A stretch of 64,000 nucleotides of DNA from Christiangramia sabulilitoris. Its GTDB lineage: Bacteria > Bacteroidota > Bacteroidia > Flavobacteriales > Flavobacteriaceae. Below, one piece after another: positions 34,197-42,854 of this stretch (within the stretch, counting starts at the first letter, position 1; each line of letters begins with the position of its first letter). Made by a program: the position numbers and the translations under genes. The stretch is from assembly GCF_007050985.1 (NCBI RefSeq), contig NZ_VHSF01000002.1, positions 558,001-622,000 on the forward strand, in the 5' to 3' direction. The notes under the pieces are model-generated. The model was not told where the DNA came from. It made no database searches and was given only the letters and a program-made list of their open reading frames with translations.

Positions 34197-34756
34197 ATCC
34201 GGACCATCTCCTGGAGAAGATCAGGGAGGCAAAAAAAGGAAGCCAGGCTGCTTTCAATTATCTTCTGGACAGGTACTGGAATGATGTTTATGGGTTTCAG
34301 CTTAAGAAAACCAGAAATGAGTATGAATCTGAGGATATTACGATCCAGACCTTTTCCAAGGCATTCAACAAAATAGATACTTTTGATGAAAATTACTCAT
34401 TTTCTACCTGGTTAATTGCAATCTCCAAGAACATTCATATAGACCAGGTTCGCAAGAAAAATACCTCAATACGATCCAAAACTTCTATGCACGAAGAAAA
34501 TCGCGTCTATGAGATCGTAGATGAAACCCCGGGAATAGAAGACAAACTGATAAAAGAGCAGAATTTAGAACAGTTACTTTCAGATATTAAGCAATTGAAA
34601 CCACATTATCAAGAAGTGATCAATCTTCGGTTTTTTCAGGAAAAATCTTATAAAGAAATAGCCAGGTTCCTGGACGAACCCATGAATAATATAAAAGTAA
34701 AATTACTAAGGGCCAAGAAGTTACTGGCAGGTATCATCGAAGCCAGAAATATCTAA
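34187..34756 (+). CDS. ECF-type RNA polymerase sigma factor
   Basis: A 189-residue sigma-70 family factor of ECF type. Region 2 is visible at AAFNYLLDRYWNDVYGFQL, with DITIQTFSKAFNKIDTF continuing into FSTWLIAISKNIHIDQVRKK. Region 4 is at HYQEVINLRFFQEKSYKEIA. There is no in-frame ATG near the start, so TTG at 34187 is taken; the frame overlaps the glycosyltransferase stop. No anti-sigma gene is adjacent. Confidence 0.85.
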   Translation: MEINPDHLLEKIREAKKGSQAAFNYLLDRYWNDVYGFQLKKTRNEYESEDITIQTFSKAFNKIDTFDENYSFSTWLIAISKNIHIDQVRKKNTSIRSKTSMHEENRVYEIVDETPGIEDKLIKEQNLEQLLSDIKQLKPHYQEVINLRFFQEKSYKEIARFLDEPMNNIKVKLLRAKKLLAGIIEARNI

Positions 34757-34808
34757 GTAAGGATAAGCATACTTGCGAGTCTAATTTATGCAATTCCCTA
34801 TATTATTG

Positions 34809-34816
34809 TATCTTTG
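34809..34816 (+). promoter_or_regulatory. -7 box for the lipA-gap operon
   Basis: TATCTTTG, an exact TAnnTTTG match, 17 bases before the lipA start. A TTTATG at 34785 is a weak -33 candidate. Confidence 0.4.
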
Positions 34817-34833
34817 AACTTCAGATTTTTGCT

Positions 34834-35715
34834 ATGAATACAGACGTTGCGCCCGTTAAATCAAAAACCGAAAGACAGCCAAAACCTAAATGGCTTCGTG
34901 TAAAACTTCCAACCGGTAAAAAATACACCGAATTAAGGAGCCTGGTAGACAAGTATGACTTACATACTATTTGTACTTCTGGGAGCTGCCCTAATATGGG
35001 TGAATGCTGGAGCGAAGGAACTGCTACCTTTATGATCCTGGGAAATATTTGTACACGATCATGTGGTTTTTGTGGCGTAAAAACCGGAAGACCGGAAACG
35101 GTAGATTGGGATGAACCTGAAAAAGTAGCCAGATCCATAAAACTAATGCAGATAAAACACGCCGTGGTAACGAGTGTGGATCGTGATGATCTAAAAGATA
35201 TGGGATCGATCATCTGGGCTGAAACCGTAAAAGCAATCCGCAGGATGAACCCTGAGACTACTTTAGAAACCCTCATTCCAGATTTCCAGGGTAATGAAAG
35301 AAATATCGACCGTATTGTAGAAGTAATGCCAGAAGTTGTTTCTCATAATATGGAAACGGTAAAAAGACTTACCCGCGAAGTTAGAATTCAGGCAAAATAC
35401 GACCGCAGCCTTGCTGTTTTAAAATATCTGAAGGACAGCGGTATTAGAAGAACCAAATCTGGTATCATGCTCGGCCTTGGCGAACAGGAAGAAGAAGTTA
35501 TACAGACTTTGAATGATCTTCGTGATGCCGGCGTAGATGTGGTAACTATAGGGCAGTATCTGCAGCCAAGTAAAAAACACTTACCGGTAAAGCAATTTAT
35601 CACTCCAGATCAATTTAAAAAGTACGAAGAGATAGGGCTGGATCTAGGTTTCAGACATGTTGAAAGCAGCGCCCTGGTTAGATCTTCTTACAAAGCACAA
35701 AAGCACATAAACTAG
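34834..35715 (+). CDS. lipA: Lipoyl synthase
   Basis: A 293-residue radical-SAM enzyme that inserts two sulfurs into octanoyl groups on lipoyl domains. The auxiliary [4Fe-4S] motif CTSGSCPNMGEC (Cx4Cx5C) and the radical-SAM motif CTRSCGFC (CxxxCxxC) are both intact, as is the C-terminal RSSYKA. Its normal length and intact motifs support full function. The gap gene begins 8 bases later. Confidence 0.96.
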   Translation: MNTDVAPVKSKTERQPKPKWLRVKLPTGKKYTELRSLVDKYDLHTICTSGSCPNMGECWSEGTATFMILGNICTRSCGFCGVKTGRPETVDWDEPEKVARSIKLMQIKHAVVTSVDRDDLKDMGSIIWAETVKAIRRMNPETTLETLIPDFQGNERNIDRIVEVMPEVVSHNMETVKRLTREVRIQAKYDRSLAVLKYLKDSGIRRTKSGIMLGLGEQEEEVIQTLNDLRDAGVDVVTIGQYLQPSKKHLPVKQFITPDQFKKYEEIGLDLGFRHVESSALVRSSYKAQKHIN

Positions 35716-35723
35716 TCTCTTAA

Positions 35724-36731
35724 ATGGCTAAAACAATTAATATTGCCATTAATGGTTTTGGCAGAATAGGACGAAATCTTTTCAGAATTCTCCTGCATCA
35801 TCCAACCATTAGGGTGGTAGCGATCAATGATATTCATGATGCTAAAAGCCTCGCGCACCTCTTAAAGTACGATAGTATTCACCGCACATTAAAAGCCGAG
35901 GTTACCTCTACAGAATCTGCCATTGTGGTAAATGGAAATGAAATTCCTTTACTGAACTATGATCAACCCGCAGATATACCATGGAATGAACATAAGGTAG
36001 ATTACGTAGTCGAGTCTTCCGGAAAATTTAAAACCGAAAGAGAACTGGAAGGCCATTTAAAAGAAGGAGTTAAGAAAGTAATTCTTTCTCTTCCGGCGCA
36101 GGATGACCATATTAAAATGGTGGTATTAGGAGTTAATGAACATATACTGGACGGTTCTGAAAGAATAATTTCCAATGCTTCCTGCACTACGAATAACGCC
36201 GCTCCTATGCTGAAGATAATCCATGATCACCTGGAAGTTACGCAAGCATATATCACTACAGTGCATTCTTATACCTCAGATCAAAGCTTACATGATAAAC
36301 CTCACCGCGATCTGAGACGCAGCAGGGCTGCAGCTCAATCTATCATACCCACTACAACCGGTGCGGCTAAAGCCCTTACCAGTATATTTCCAGATCTGAG
36401 TGAAGTCATTGGCGGGTGTGGCATAAGAGTTCCTGTACCTAATGGATCTCTAACAGATATGACTCTTAATGTGAAAAAAGATACTAGTATTGAGGAGGTT
36501 AACGCACTTTTTAAAGAAGCATCTCACGGTAAAATGAAAAATATTATTCAATATACCGAGGATCCCATTGTATCCATAGATATTTTAGACAACCCTAACA
36601 GTTGTATTTTCGACGCCCAGATGACCTCTGTTATTGGGGGCAAACTTGTTAAATTAATTGGCTGGTATGATAATGAAATTGGCTATTCTAATCGTCTTAT
36701 CGATTTAATTTCACTCATTAACGATAAATAG
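35724..36731 (+). CDS. gap: Glyceraldehyde-3-phosphate dehydrogenase
   Basis: A 335-residue GAPDH. The Rossmann start INGFGRIGRNLFRI and INDIHDAKSLAHLLKYDS bind NAD; the aspartate there favours NAD over NADP. The catalytic Cys is residue 154 in NASCTTNNAAP; the usual motif has a second Cys four residues later and here it is Asn. THSY-type His and the C-terminal WYDNEIGYSNRLIDL follow. It is in an operon with lipA, not with other glycolysis genes, and may be a paralog. Confidence 0.93.
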   Translation: MAKTINIAINGFGRIGRNLFRILLHHPTIRVVAINDIHDAKSLAHLLKYDSIHRTLKAEVTSTESAIVVNGNEIPLLNYDQPADIPWNEHKVDYVVESSGKFKTERELEGHLKEGVKKVILSLPAQDDHIKMVVLGVNEHILDGSERIISNASCTTNNAAPMLKIIHDHLEVTQAYITTVHSYTSDQSLHDKPHRDLRRSRAAAQSIIPTTTGAAKALTSIFPDLSEVIGGCGIRVPVPNGSLTDMTLNVKKDTSIEEVNALFKEASHGKMKNIIQYTEDPIVSIDILDNPNSCIFDAQMTSVIGGKLVKLIGWYDNEIGYSNRLIDLISLINDK

Positions 36732-36772
36732 CTATATTTAACCGCATTAACAGCTTCTAGCTATTTTCCCGA

Positions 36773-38998
36773 ATGAAGAACCTAAAGCTTTTCTTTTTAT
36801 CAATCTGTTGTTTTATTCTATTTGGATTCCAGGATTCATCTATAAGCGAGACAGAACCTAAGCCTGAACAAATAAAGCAACTGCTAAAACAGGCAGAAAG
36901 CTCTATTGACCAGATGCTTTTTGACAAAGCACATAATCAGCTAAACAAATCTCTTGAACTGGCTAAGCGCATCAAGCATGATCGCTATGTGGCACTTTCC
37001 AGCAGTATTCTGGCCAGGATGTACAGCGTACGACATGAGTACGACAAGGGAATCACTCAACTGGAAAGAGCAATTTCCATTCAAAGAGAGATCGATGACC
37101 AGGAAGGTTTGAATTACTCATACATTATGTATGGTAAATTGTTGACCGCGAAGGAAGATAACGACAGGGCCCTCAAATACCTTAACCTGGCACAGAAATA
37201 TTACCAAAAAAAGGATAATGAGGATAAGCTGGGAATAATTGCTCTGAACAAAGCGATTATTTTTCTAGACCAGGGTAATTTAGACCGGGCTAAAGCAGAA
37301 TTAAGTAATGCTAAAATATATTTGGAAAGCACCACCAATGGATATGAGCTAACCAGACTATATTATTTTATTGCCCGTGTAAATGAAAGAGAAGGCGATT
37401 TTAGAAAAGCTGAAGAAGCTGCTCAAAAGTCTTTAAACATCGCCATCGAGGGAGGTTTCACCGGCATGTCGATGTATTCTTATGGAATTTTAAGTGAAAT
37501 TGAAGAAAAAAGGAATAACCTGCCCATGGCCTTATTTTATCTTAAAAAGAAAAATGAGATAAGAGCTGCTGTATTTGATGTCAACAAGGAAGCTTTAGCC
37601 ACAGAAATAGATGCCCGGATAGGAGTAAAAGCATTAAAGTCTACCGTAGAAGATCTAACACAGCAAAATGCTGAACAGGAACGCACCCTGAAGGTTAATA
37701 AACTTACCACTATACTAAGTGTCGCGTTAATTACCATACTATCATTATTAACCCTCTCCTTATACAAGAACAATAATTTAAGAGCACGAGCTAACGAATT
37801 ACTTCAAAAAAAGAATACAGAACTGGTACTGGCCAAGGAAAATGCTGAGAAAGCATCAATGGCCAAGGCTCAATTCCTTACCACGATTACCCACGAACTA
37901 AGAACACCTTTGTATGCTGTGACCGGGTTGACGCATTTGCTATTAGAAGAAAGCCCTACCGAAAGTCAAAAGGAACATCTAAATTCCCTGAAATTTTCAG
38001 GGGAATACCTGCTTTCCCTTATTAACAACATTCTGGACCTTAACAAGCTTGAGGCTAACAAGGTCGAGATCGTAAACTCTAGTTTCGACCTTAAAAAGCG
38101 AATTTCAGATGTTTTGATAGCATTGAAAAATTCAGCTGATGAAAGGAACACCAAACTACACTTTGAATTCGATAATTCCATACCGGAGAAATTATCTGGC
38201 GACCCTCTTAAAATATCTCAGATCCTTATTAACCTGATAGGAAACTCCATCAAGTTTACCGAAGACGGTGACATCTGGATCGATGTTAAAAAAACCGGGC
38301 AGGTCGGTAAAAAAATTAAGCTGGAATTTCAGATCCGGGATAATGGAGAAGGAATTGGCAAGGAGAAACAGAAAGCTATTTTTGATAATTTCACCCAGGG
38401 CTCTACTCAGATCAACAGGAAGTTTGGAGGTACCGGTCTTGGACTTTCCATTGTTAAGAACCTGTTGAGCTTGCTAGGTAGTGAGATCGATTTGGAAAGT
38501 GAATTAGGCGAAGGATCAAAATTCACATTCGAACTGGAATTCGAAGCACCTGAGGCAGAATTCGCGAAAGCTAATGCAACTCCAAAAATTGACGAGGCGA
38601 AACTCACCAACGACATCATGGAGAATAAACGCATCCTGGTCGTGGAAGACAATAAGATCAACCAGATGATCACGCGCAAGATCCTGGAAAAAAACAAAGT
38701 GATCTGCGATGTTGCGGATAATGGAACCATTGCTATTGAAAAAGTTCAGAATAATGCATTCGACCTTATTCTTATGGACATCCACATGCCGGGAATTAGC
38801 GGAATTGAGGCGACCATAGAGATCAGGAAATTTGATGGTTCTATCCCAATTATTGCACTTACTGCCGTAACTCTGGATGATAATCTTGATGAATTTTACC
38901 TGAACGGTTTCAACGATATTATCCCTAAACCGTATAAAACTGAAGAATTCTTTCACAAGATCAATAAATATCTTGCTGCAAAAGAAGCTGCCGTTTAA
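36773..38998 (+). CDS. TPR hybrid sensor histidine kinase with receiver domain
   Basis: A 741-residue multi-domain protein: signal peptide or N-terminal helix (4-20), periplasmic tetratricopeptide-like repeats (about 30-280; RALKYLNLAQKYY, RKAEEAAQKSLNIA), a transmembrane helix (about 315-337), a coiled coil, HisKA with the phospho-accepting His 374 (THELRTPLYAV), HATPase_c (about 480-595; GLSIVKNLLSLLG), then a receiver with Asp 669 (LILMDIHMPG). The output would be phosphotransfer to an unknown regulator, since no HTH partner is adjacent. A strong terminator follows. Confidence 0.92.
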   Translation: MKNLKLFFLSICCFILFGFQDSSISETEPKPEQIKQLLKQAESSIDQMLFDKAHNQLNKSLELAKRIKHDRYVALSSSILARMYSVRHEYDKGITQLERAISIQREIDDQEGLNYSYIMYGKLLTAKEDNDRALKYLNLAQKYYQKKDNEDKLGIIALNKAIIFLDQGNLDRAKAELSNAKIYLESTTNGYELTRLYYFIARVNEREGDFRKAEEAAQKSLNIAIEGGFTGMSMYSYGILSEIEEKRNNLPMALFYLKKKNEIRAAVFDVNKEALATEIDARIGVKALKSTVEDLTQQNAEQERTLKVNKLTTILSVALITILSLLTLSLYKNNNLRARANELLQKKNTELVLAKENAEKASMAKAQFLTTITHELRTPLYAVTGLTHLLLEESPTESQKEHLNSLKFSGEYLLSLINNILDLNKLEANKVEIVNSSFDLKKRISDVLIALKNSADERNTKLHFEFDNSIPEKLSGDPLKISQILINLIGNSIKFTEDGDIWIDVKKTGQVGKKIKLEFQIRDNGEGIGKEKQKAIFDNFTQGSTQINRKFGGTGLGLSIVKNLLSLLGSEIDLESELGEGSKFTFELEFEAPEAEFAKANATPKIDEAKLTNDIMENKRILVVEDNKINQMITRKILEKNKVICDVADNGTIAIEKVQNNAFDLILMDIHMPGISGIEATIEIRKFDGSIPIIALTAVTLDDNLDEFYLNGFNDIIPKPYKTEEFFHKINKYLAAKEAAV

Positions 38999-39079
38999 CT
39001 TCTGGCACGTGCTTTGTAAAAGAATTGGCAAATTGAATTATATACTAGACTTTTATATAATTTGAATTAGCCAGAAAGA

Positions 39080-39109
39080 AAAAGAGGTGTTTTTTACACC
39101 TCTTTTTTA
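39080..39109. terminator. Terminator inside the 3' end of lpxK
   Basis: AAAGAGGTGT and ACACCTCTTTT form a stem with a T-rich loop, then a T run. The lpxK stop codon (39094-39096) lies inside the hairpin, so the hairpin serves the histidine-kinase transcript but is also part of the lpxK coding end. Confidence 0.8.
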
Positions 39110-40107
39110 TTTACATATAATTTAATCTTCTCTGTAAACTGCTTCTCTCCCCGCTCCAGAAATTCTACTTCTATAGGCAGATAGTATAACTTCTCTGCTG
39201 GTATTTTGTCCCGTAACCTCATATAATCCTTTTCTGTAGTTAGTATCGCTGGTTCCTGCTGAAGCTGTTCCAGTTCACTTTTGGAAAAATTATGATGATC
39301 TGAGAATTTATAATGCTTAGGCTGAAAATTTTTAGACTTTAAAAATTCAAGTAAAGGAGCAGGATTAGCAATTCCGGTAACCAAGACAAAATCTCGGGAT
39401 TTAAGACCCTCCAAAGATCTTTCACCCACTTTGGAAATCACATTATCTGAATATTTGATAGAACTAAAAAATACCGCCTGATGAGATTCGGGTTTGAGTC
39501 TATTACATATCTTTTTTTGCTCTGCTTCACTTAGATCATTTGGGCATTTGGTAACAATTATAACATCTGCTCTCCTGGCTCCTGAAGATGATTCCCTTAA
39601 ATTACCTGCCGGTAAAATAAGATCATCCACAAACAGATCTCCATAAGCCGTAAGAAGTATATAGAACCCGGCTTTAACCTTTCTGTGTTGAAAAGCATCA
39701 TCCAAGAGAATTACATCGGGTTTAAATTTCAACAATTCCCTGATTCCCTCCTGCCTGTCAGCATCCACAGCTACGATCACATCTGGATATTTATTTTTGA
39801 ACTGTAAGGGTTCATCCCCGCTTTTCGATACCGAATCTGATTCTGCGACGAGTTGAAAGCCCTTACTTTCCCGCTTATAGCCACGACTTAAAGTAGCAAC
39901 CTTTAAATGCTCATTTAAAATCCTCAAAAGAAATTCGATCATCGGTGATTTTCCTGTACCACCCATGTTAAGGTTCCCCACCGCAATAACCGGCAGGTCG
40001 TAAGATCTGAATTTCAGTATATTATTATCATATAGTTTATTCCGAACCCTGGTCACTCCATGGTATATTAGAGAAAATGGGTAAAGTAATTTTCTTGGAT
40101 TCGGCAT
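39094..40107 (-). CDS. lpxK: Tetraacyldisaccharide 4'-kinase
   Basis: A 337-residue membrane-associated kinase that phosphorylates the 4' position of the lipid A disaccharide. The P-loop is GNLNMGGTGKSPM; RGYKRES and LLDDAFQHRKV are further family motifs, and the last stretch contains the ITTEKDYMRL-type segment. The start is the ATG at 40107 (MPNPRKLLYPFSLIY), since the upstream frame to 40191 has no such N-terminus. It ends inside the neighbouring terminator. Confidence 0.92.
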   Translation of the reverse strand: MPNPRKLLYPFSLIYHGVTRVRNKLYDNNILKFRSYDLPVIAVGNLNMGGTGKSPMIEFLLRILNEHLKVATLSRGYKRESKGFQLVAESDSVSKSGDEPLQFKNKYPDVIVAVDADRQEGIRELLKFKPDVILLDDAFQHRKVKAGFYILLTAYGDLFVDDLILPAGNLRESSSGARRADVIIVTKCPNDLSEAEQKKICNRLKPESHQAVFFSSIKYSDNVISKVGERSLEGLKSRDFVLVTGIANPAPLLEFLKSKNFQPKHYKFSDHHNFSKSELEQLQQEPAILTTEKDYMRLRDKIPAEKLYYLPIEVEFLERGEKQFTEKIKLYVNKKEV

Positions 40108-40219
40108 AAAAGGCTTAGTATTTTTATATTTGGATTGTTTGCAGATAAAATGCAAATTTTGCAGATTTCTACACAAATGGAGGAACTGCATCCAATCCCG
40201 GAAGCTAAAATATTAAATT

Positions 40220-41314
40220 ATGATCATACAGGAAGTAATTGACCTTATAGAAGATTTTGCACCCACAAAATATGCTGAAAGCTTTGATAACGTGGGCCTT
40301 TTGGTAGGTAATCGTTCCGCAGAAATAACGGGTGCCCTTATTACCCTGGATACACTTGAGGCCACAGTGGACGAGGCCATAGCAAAAAACTGTAACCTGA
40401 TCATTAGTTTTCATCCAATCATTTTCTCCGGGCTTAAAAAACTCACCGGAAGCAACTATGTTGAAAGAACAGTTCTAAAAGCGATTAAAAATGATATCGC
40501 GATCTATGCTATTCACACCGCCCTCGATAATCAGCATAAAGGAGTGAATGATATTATCTGCGAAAAATTAGGACTTATAAACCGCGAAATCCTCATTCCC
40601 AGAACCGATTCAATAAAAAAGCTTACGACCTTTGCACCTCTGGAGCAAGCTGATAAAATAAGAGAGGCATTATTTAATGCGGGAGCCGGAAATATTGGCA
40701 ATTATGACAATTGCAGTTTCAATATCAATGGCAAGGGTAGTTTTAAAGGAAATGAGGCCTCCAACCCGGTAATTGGTAAAAAGGGAGAAATACATTATGA
40801 AGATGAAACACAAATAGGGGTCACTTATGCCGCTCATCTGGAATCTAAGATTTTGAAAGCATTATTCAGCAGTCATCCATATGAAGAAGTAGCTTACGAA
40901 ATTCATAGTCTTGAAAATAAAAATCAGCAATTAGGCATGGGAATGATTGGTGAACTGGAAAATGAGACTGATGAACTCAACTTTTTAGAAAACCTCAAAC
41001 AAACTTTCAAATCCGGTTGTGTGAGACATTCCCGGTTCCTGAACAAACCTATAAAAAAAGTGGCTGTTTTAGGTGGCAGCGGTGCCTTTGCGATCGATAA
41101 TGCCAAAGCTGCGGGCGCTAATATCTTCATTACCGCAGATCTGAAATATCATGACTTCTATAAAGCCGAGCAAAAACTGGTGCTAGCAGATATTGGACAC
41201 TATGAAAGTGAACAGTTTACAAAAAATTTACTATATTCTTTTCTTAGCAAAAAAATTAGTAGTTTTGCACTTATTTTAGCAGACACAAATACCAATCCAA
41301 TACATTATTTATAA
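40220..41314 (+). CDS. Nif3-like dinuclear metal protein (GTP cyclohydrolase 1 type 2)
   Basis: A 364-residue Nif3/DUF34 protein with an inserted middle domain. SFDNVGLLVG, LIISFHPIIFSGLKKL, AIYAIHTALDN and the late ADLKYHDFYKAEQKLVLADIG EXLEHXE-type segment hold the histidine and glutamate ligands of a two-metal site. The family forms hexamers; its reaction is unsettled. The two-domain form with the CutA-like insert fits the length. It is followed 1 base later by a coiled-coil gene whose product often accompanies it. Confidence 0.88.
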   Translation: MIIQEVIDLIEDFAPTKYAESFDNVGLLVGNRSAEITGALITLDTLEATVDEAIAKNCNLIISFHPIIFSGLKKLTGSNYVERTVLKAIKNDIAIYAIHTALDNQHKGVNDIICEKLGLINREILIPRTDSIKKLTTFAPLEQADKIREALFNAGAGNIGNYDNCSFNINGKGSFKGNEASNPVIGKKGEIHYEDETQIGVTYAAHLESKILKALFSSHPYEEVAYEIHSLENKNQQLGMGMIGELENETDELNFLENLKQTFKSGCVRHSRFLNKPIKKVAVLGGSGAFAIDNAKAAGANIFITADLKYHDFYKAEQKLVLADIGHYESEQFTKNLLYSFLSKKISSFALILADTNTNPIHYL

Positions 41315-41315
41315 T

Positions 41316-42095
41316 ATGGCGAAAAAAAACGATGTTACTGTAGAAGAGAAGTTAAGATCACTGTACGATCTTCAGTTGGTGGATTCGCGAATCGATGAAA
41401 TTAGAAACGTACGTGGTGAATTACCTCTGGAAGTTGAAGATCTGGAAGACGAAGTAGCAGGTTTGAACAGACGCCTGGAGAAACTGGATGCAGATATCGA
41501 AGTAATCGAGAATGACATCAAGAATAAGAAGAACCAGATTGAGGAGTCAAAGACTACCATCAAGAAATATTCTGAGCAGCAGAAAAATGTTCGTAACAAC
41601 AGGGAATTCAACGCTCTAAGTAAAGAAGTAGAATTTCAGGAATTAGAAATAGAGCTTTCAGAAAAGCATATCAAAGAGTACAAGGTTAAGATCGAGCAGA
41701 AGAAAGAGATCATTGCTAAGACTAAAGAAAAGCTTGCGGAACGTGAAGCTCACCTTAAACACAAAAAGAGTGAACTTGACGAGATCCTTAAGGAAACTGA
41801 AAAAGAAGAGCAGGCTTTAATCGAAAAATCTCAGGAATATGAGAAAAATATCGAAGACAGGCTTGTTAAGGCTTATAAGAGAATCAGAAGTAATGTAAAG
41901 AATGGTTTAGCCGTAGTACCCGTAGAGCGTGGTGCCTCTGGTGGTTCATTCTTCACTATTCCTCCGCAGGTAATTATGGAAATTGCCGGTCGTAAGAAGA
42001 TTATCACAGATGAACATAGCGGTAGAATCCTTGTAGACGAGGAGCTAGCCAAAGAAGAACAGGAAAAAATGGAAGGAATGTTCAAGAAGTTCTAA
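41316..42095 (+). CDS. Coiled-coil protein with degenerate zinc ribbon (DUF164-like)
   Basis: A 259-residue protein: a long charged coiled coil (about 5-190) then a short C-terminal domain. The coiled coil plus ribbon layout matches the CT398-like / zf-RING_7 family, where four cysteines bind zinc. Here the ribbon positions read ERGASGGSFFTIPPQ and DEHSGRILVDEEL; the expected CxxC pairs are replaced by Ala/Ser, Ser, His and Ser, so no cysteine is left in the protein. The remaining fold features (IPPQ, GRIL) are kept. It is 1 base after the Nif3-like gene. Confidence 0.85.
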   Translation: MAKKNDVTVEEKLRSLYDLQLVDSRIDEIRNVRGELPLEVEDLEDEVAGLNRRLEKLDADIEVIENDIKNKKNQIEESKTTIKKYSEQQKNVRNNREFNALSKEVEFQELEIELSEKHIKEYKVKIEQKKEIIAKTKEKLAEREAHLKHKKSELDEILKETEKEEQALIEKSQEYEKNIEDRLVKAYKRIRSNVKNGLAVVPVERGASGGSFFTIPPQVIMEIAGRKKIITDEHSGRILVDEELAKEEQEKMEGMFKKF

Positions 42096-42118
42096 ACTTC
42101 CTCCAATTTTAATTTTTA

Positions 42119-42183
42119 GACTGCCTGGAAAATAACAGTAAGATCTCCGGATCTGAAGCAAAAGTTTTTCAGGCAGTTTTTTT
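42119..42183 (+). terminator. Long hairpin terminator after the coiled-coil gene
   Basis: CTGCCTG (42121-42127) pairs with CAGGCAG (42170-42176), extended by A/T pairs, with an inner AGATC-TCCG-GATCT hairpin (42141-42154), and a T7 run. Confidence 0.7.
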
Positions 42184-42270
42184 ATGCCTTAAATTAAAGC
42201 CTCTGCCGGATTAACAAGTATTTCACATTAATCGATCATATATGGGCTATCTTTAGAGGACCCAATTCAA

Positions 42271-42852
42271 ATGAATATGAGAACTTTGATAATCCTATTA
42301 TGCTTCACCGCATGCCTAATGGCCTGCAACAATTCCGGCAAGGAGAAAGATGATTTTTCTGCTGAAAATGATTCTAAAGAATTTAAAAATGACCCCGGCT
42401 CTTCTATACAGGACCAACACATAGTTGCAGAGGAAAAGAAGAAAACTGAGATAGATCGAACTGAGAATTCTAATTCTGCTACGGCAATTCCCGGTACTTA
42501 TTTTAATACGGAACATCAGGAAGATACTTCCTGCAAATGTTATTGTCTAGAGGTTGCAACCAATGGTACTTCAGAATTATGTCTCAAAGAAAACGAGATG
42601 TATATAAATGCCCGTTTTCAGCAAGATGGAAATAATATCAATATTTTCTATAACGGCAGAACTGCAAAAACAACTGCTGAAAAAATTCCGTGGGAAAAGT
42701 TTGAGACTGGTATGCCAATTGCAGTCTTAAGCCCGGAGACCAATGGTGATCTAAAGCTAGACTGGAAAGGATTTAGAATAGATGGCGAGATCGCGATAGA
42801 CTACGCGTTACTTGGAAAGAAAACTCTCGAAGGAACTTATAAAAAGAAATAA
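42271..42852 (+). CDS. Hypothetical lipoprotein with a cysteine-rich motif
   Basis: A 193-residue lipoprotein. The signal LIILLCFTACLMAC has its lipobox Cys at residue 19. A polar, acidic linker (about 20-70) is followed by a domain of about 120 residues with TSCKCYCLEVATNGTSELCL, four cysteines, and beta-rich sequence. I do not recognise the family. An alternative start is the ATG at 42277. It is 2 bases before msrA, so an envelope oxidation-related job is possible but unproven. Confidence 0.65.
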   Translation: MNMRTLIILLCFTACLMACNNSGKEKDDFSAENDSKEFKNDPGSSIQDQHIVAEEKKKTEIDRTENSNSATAIPGTYFNTEHQEDTSCKCYCLEVATNGTSELCLKENEMYINARFQQDGNNINIFYNGRTAKTTAEKIPWEKFETGMPIAVLSPETNGDLKLDWKGFRIDGEIAIDYALLGKKTLEGTYKKK

Positions 42853-42854
42853 TT

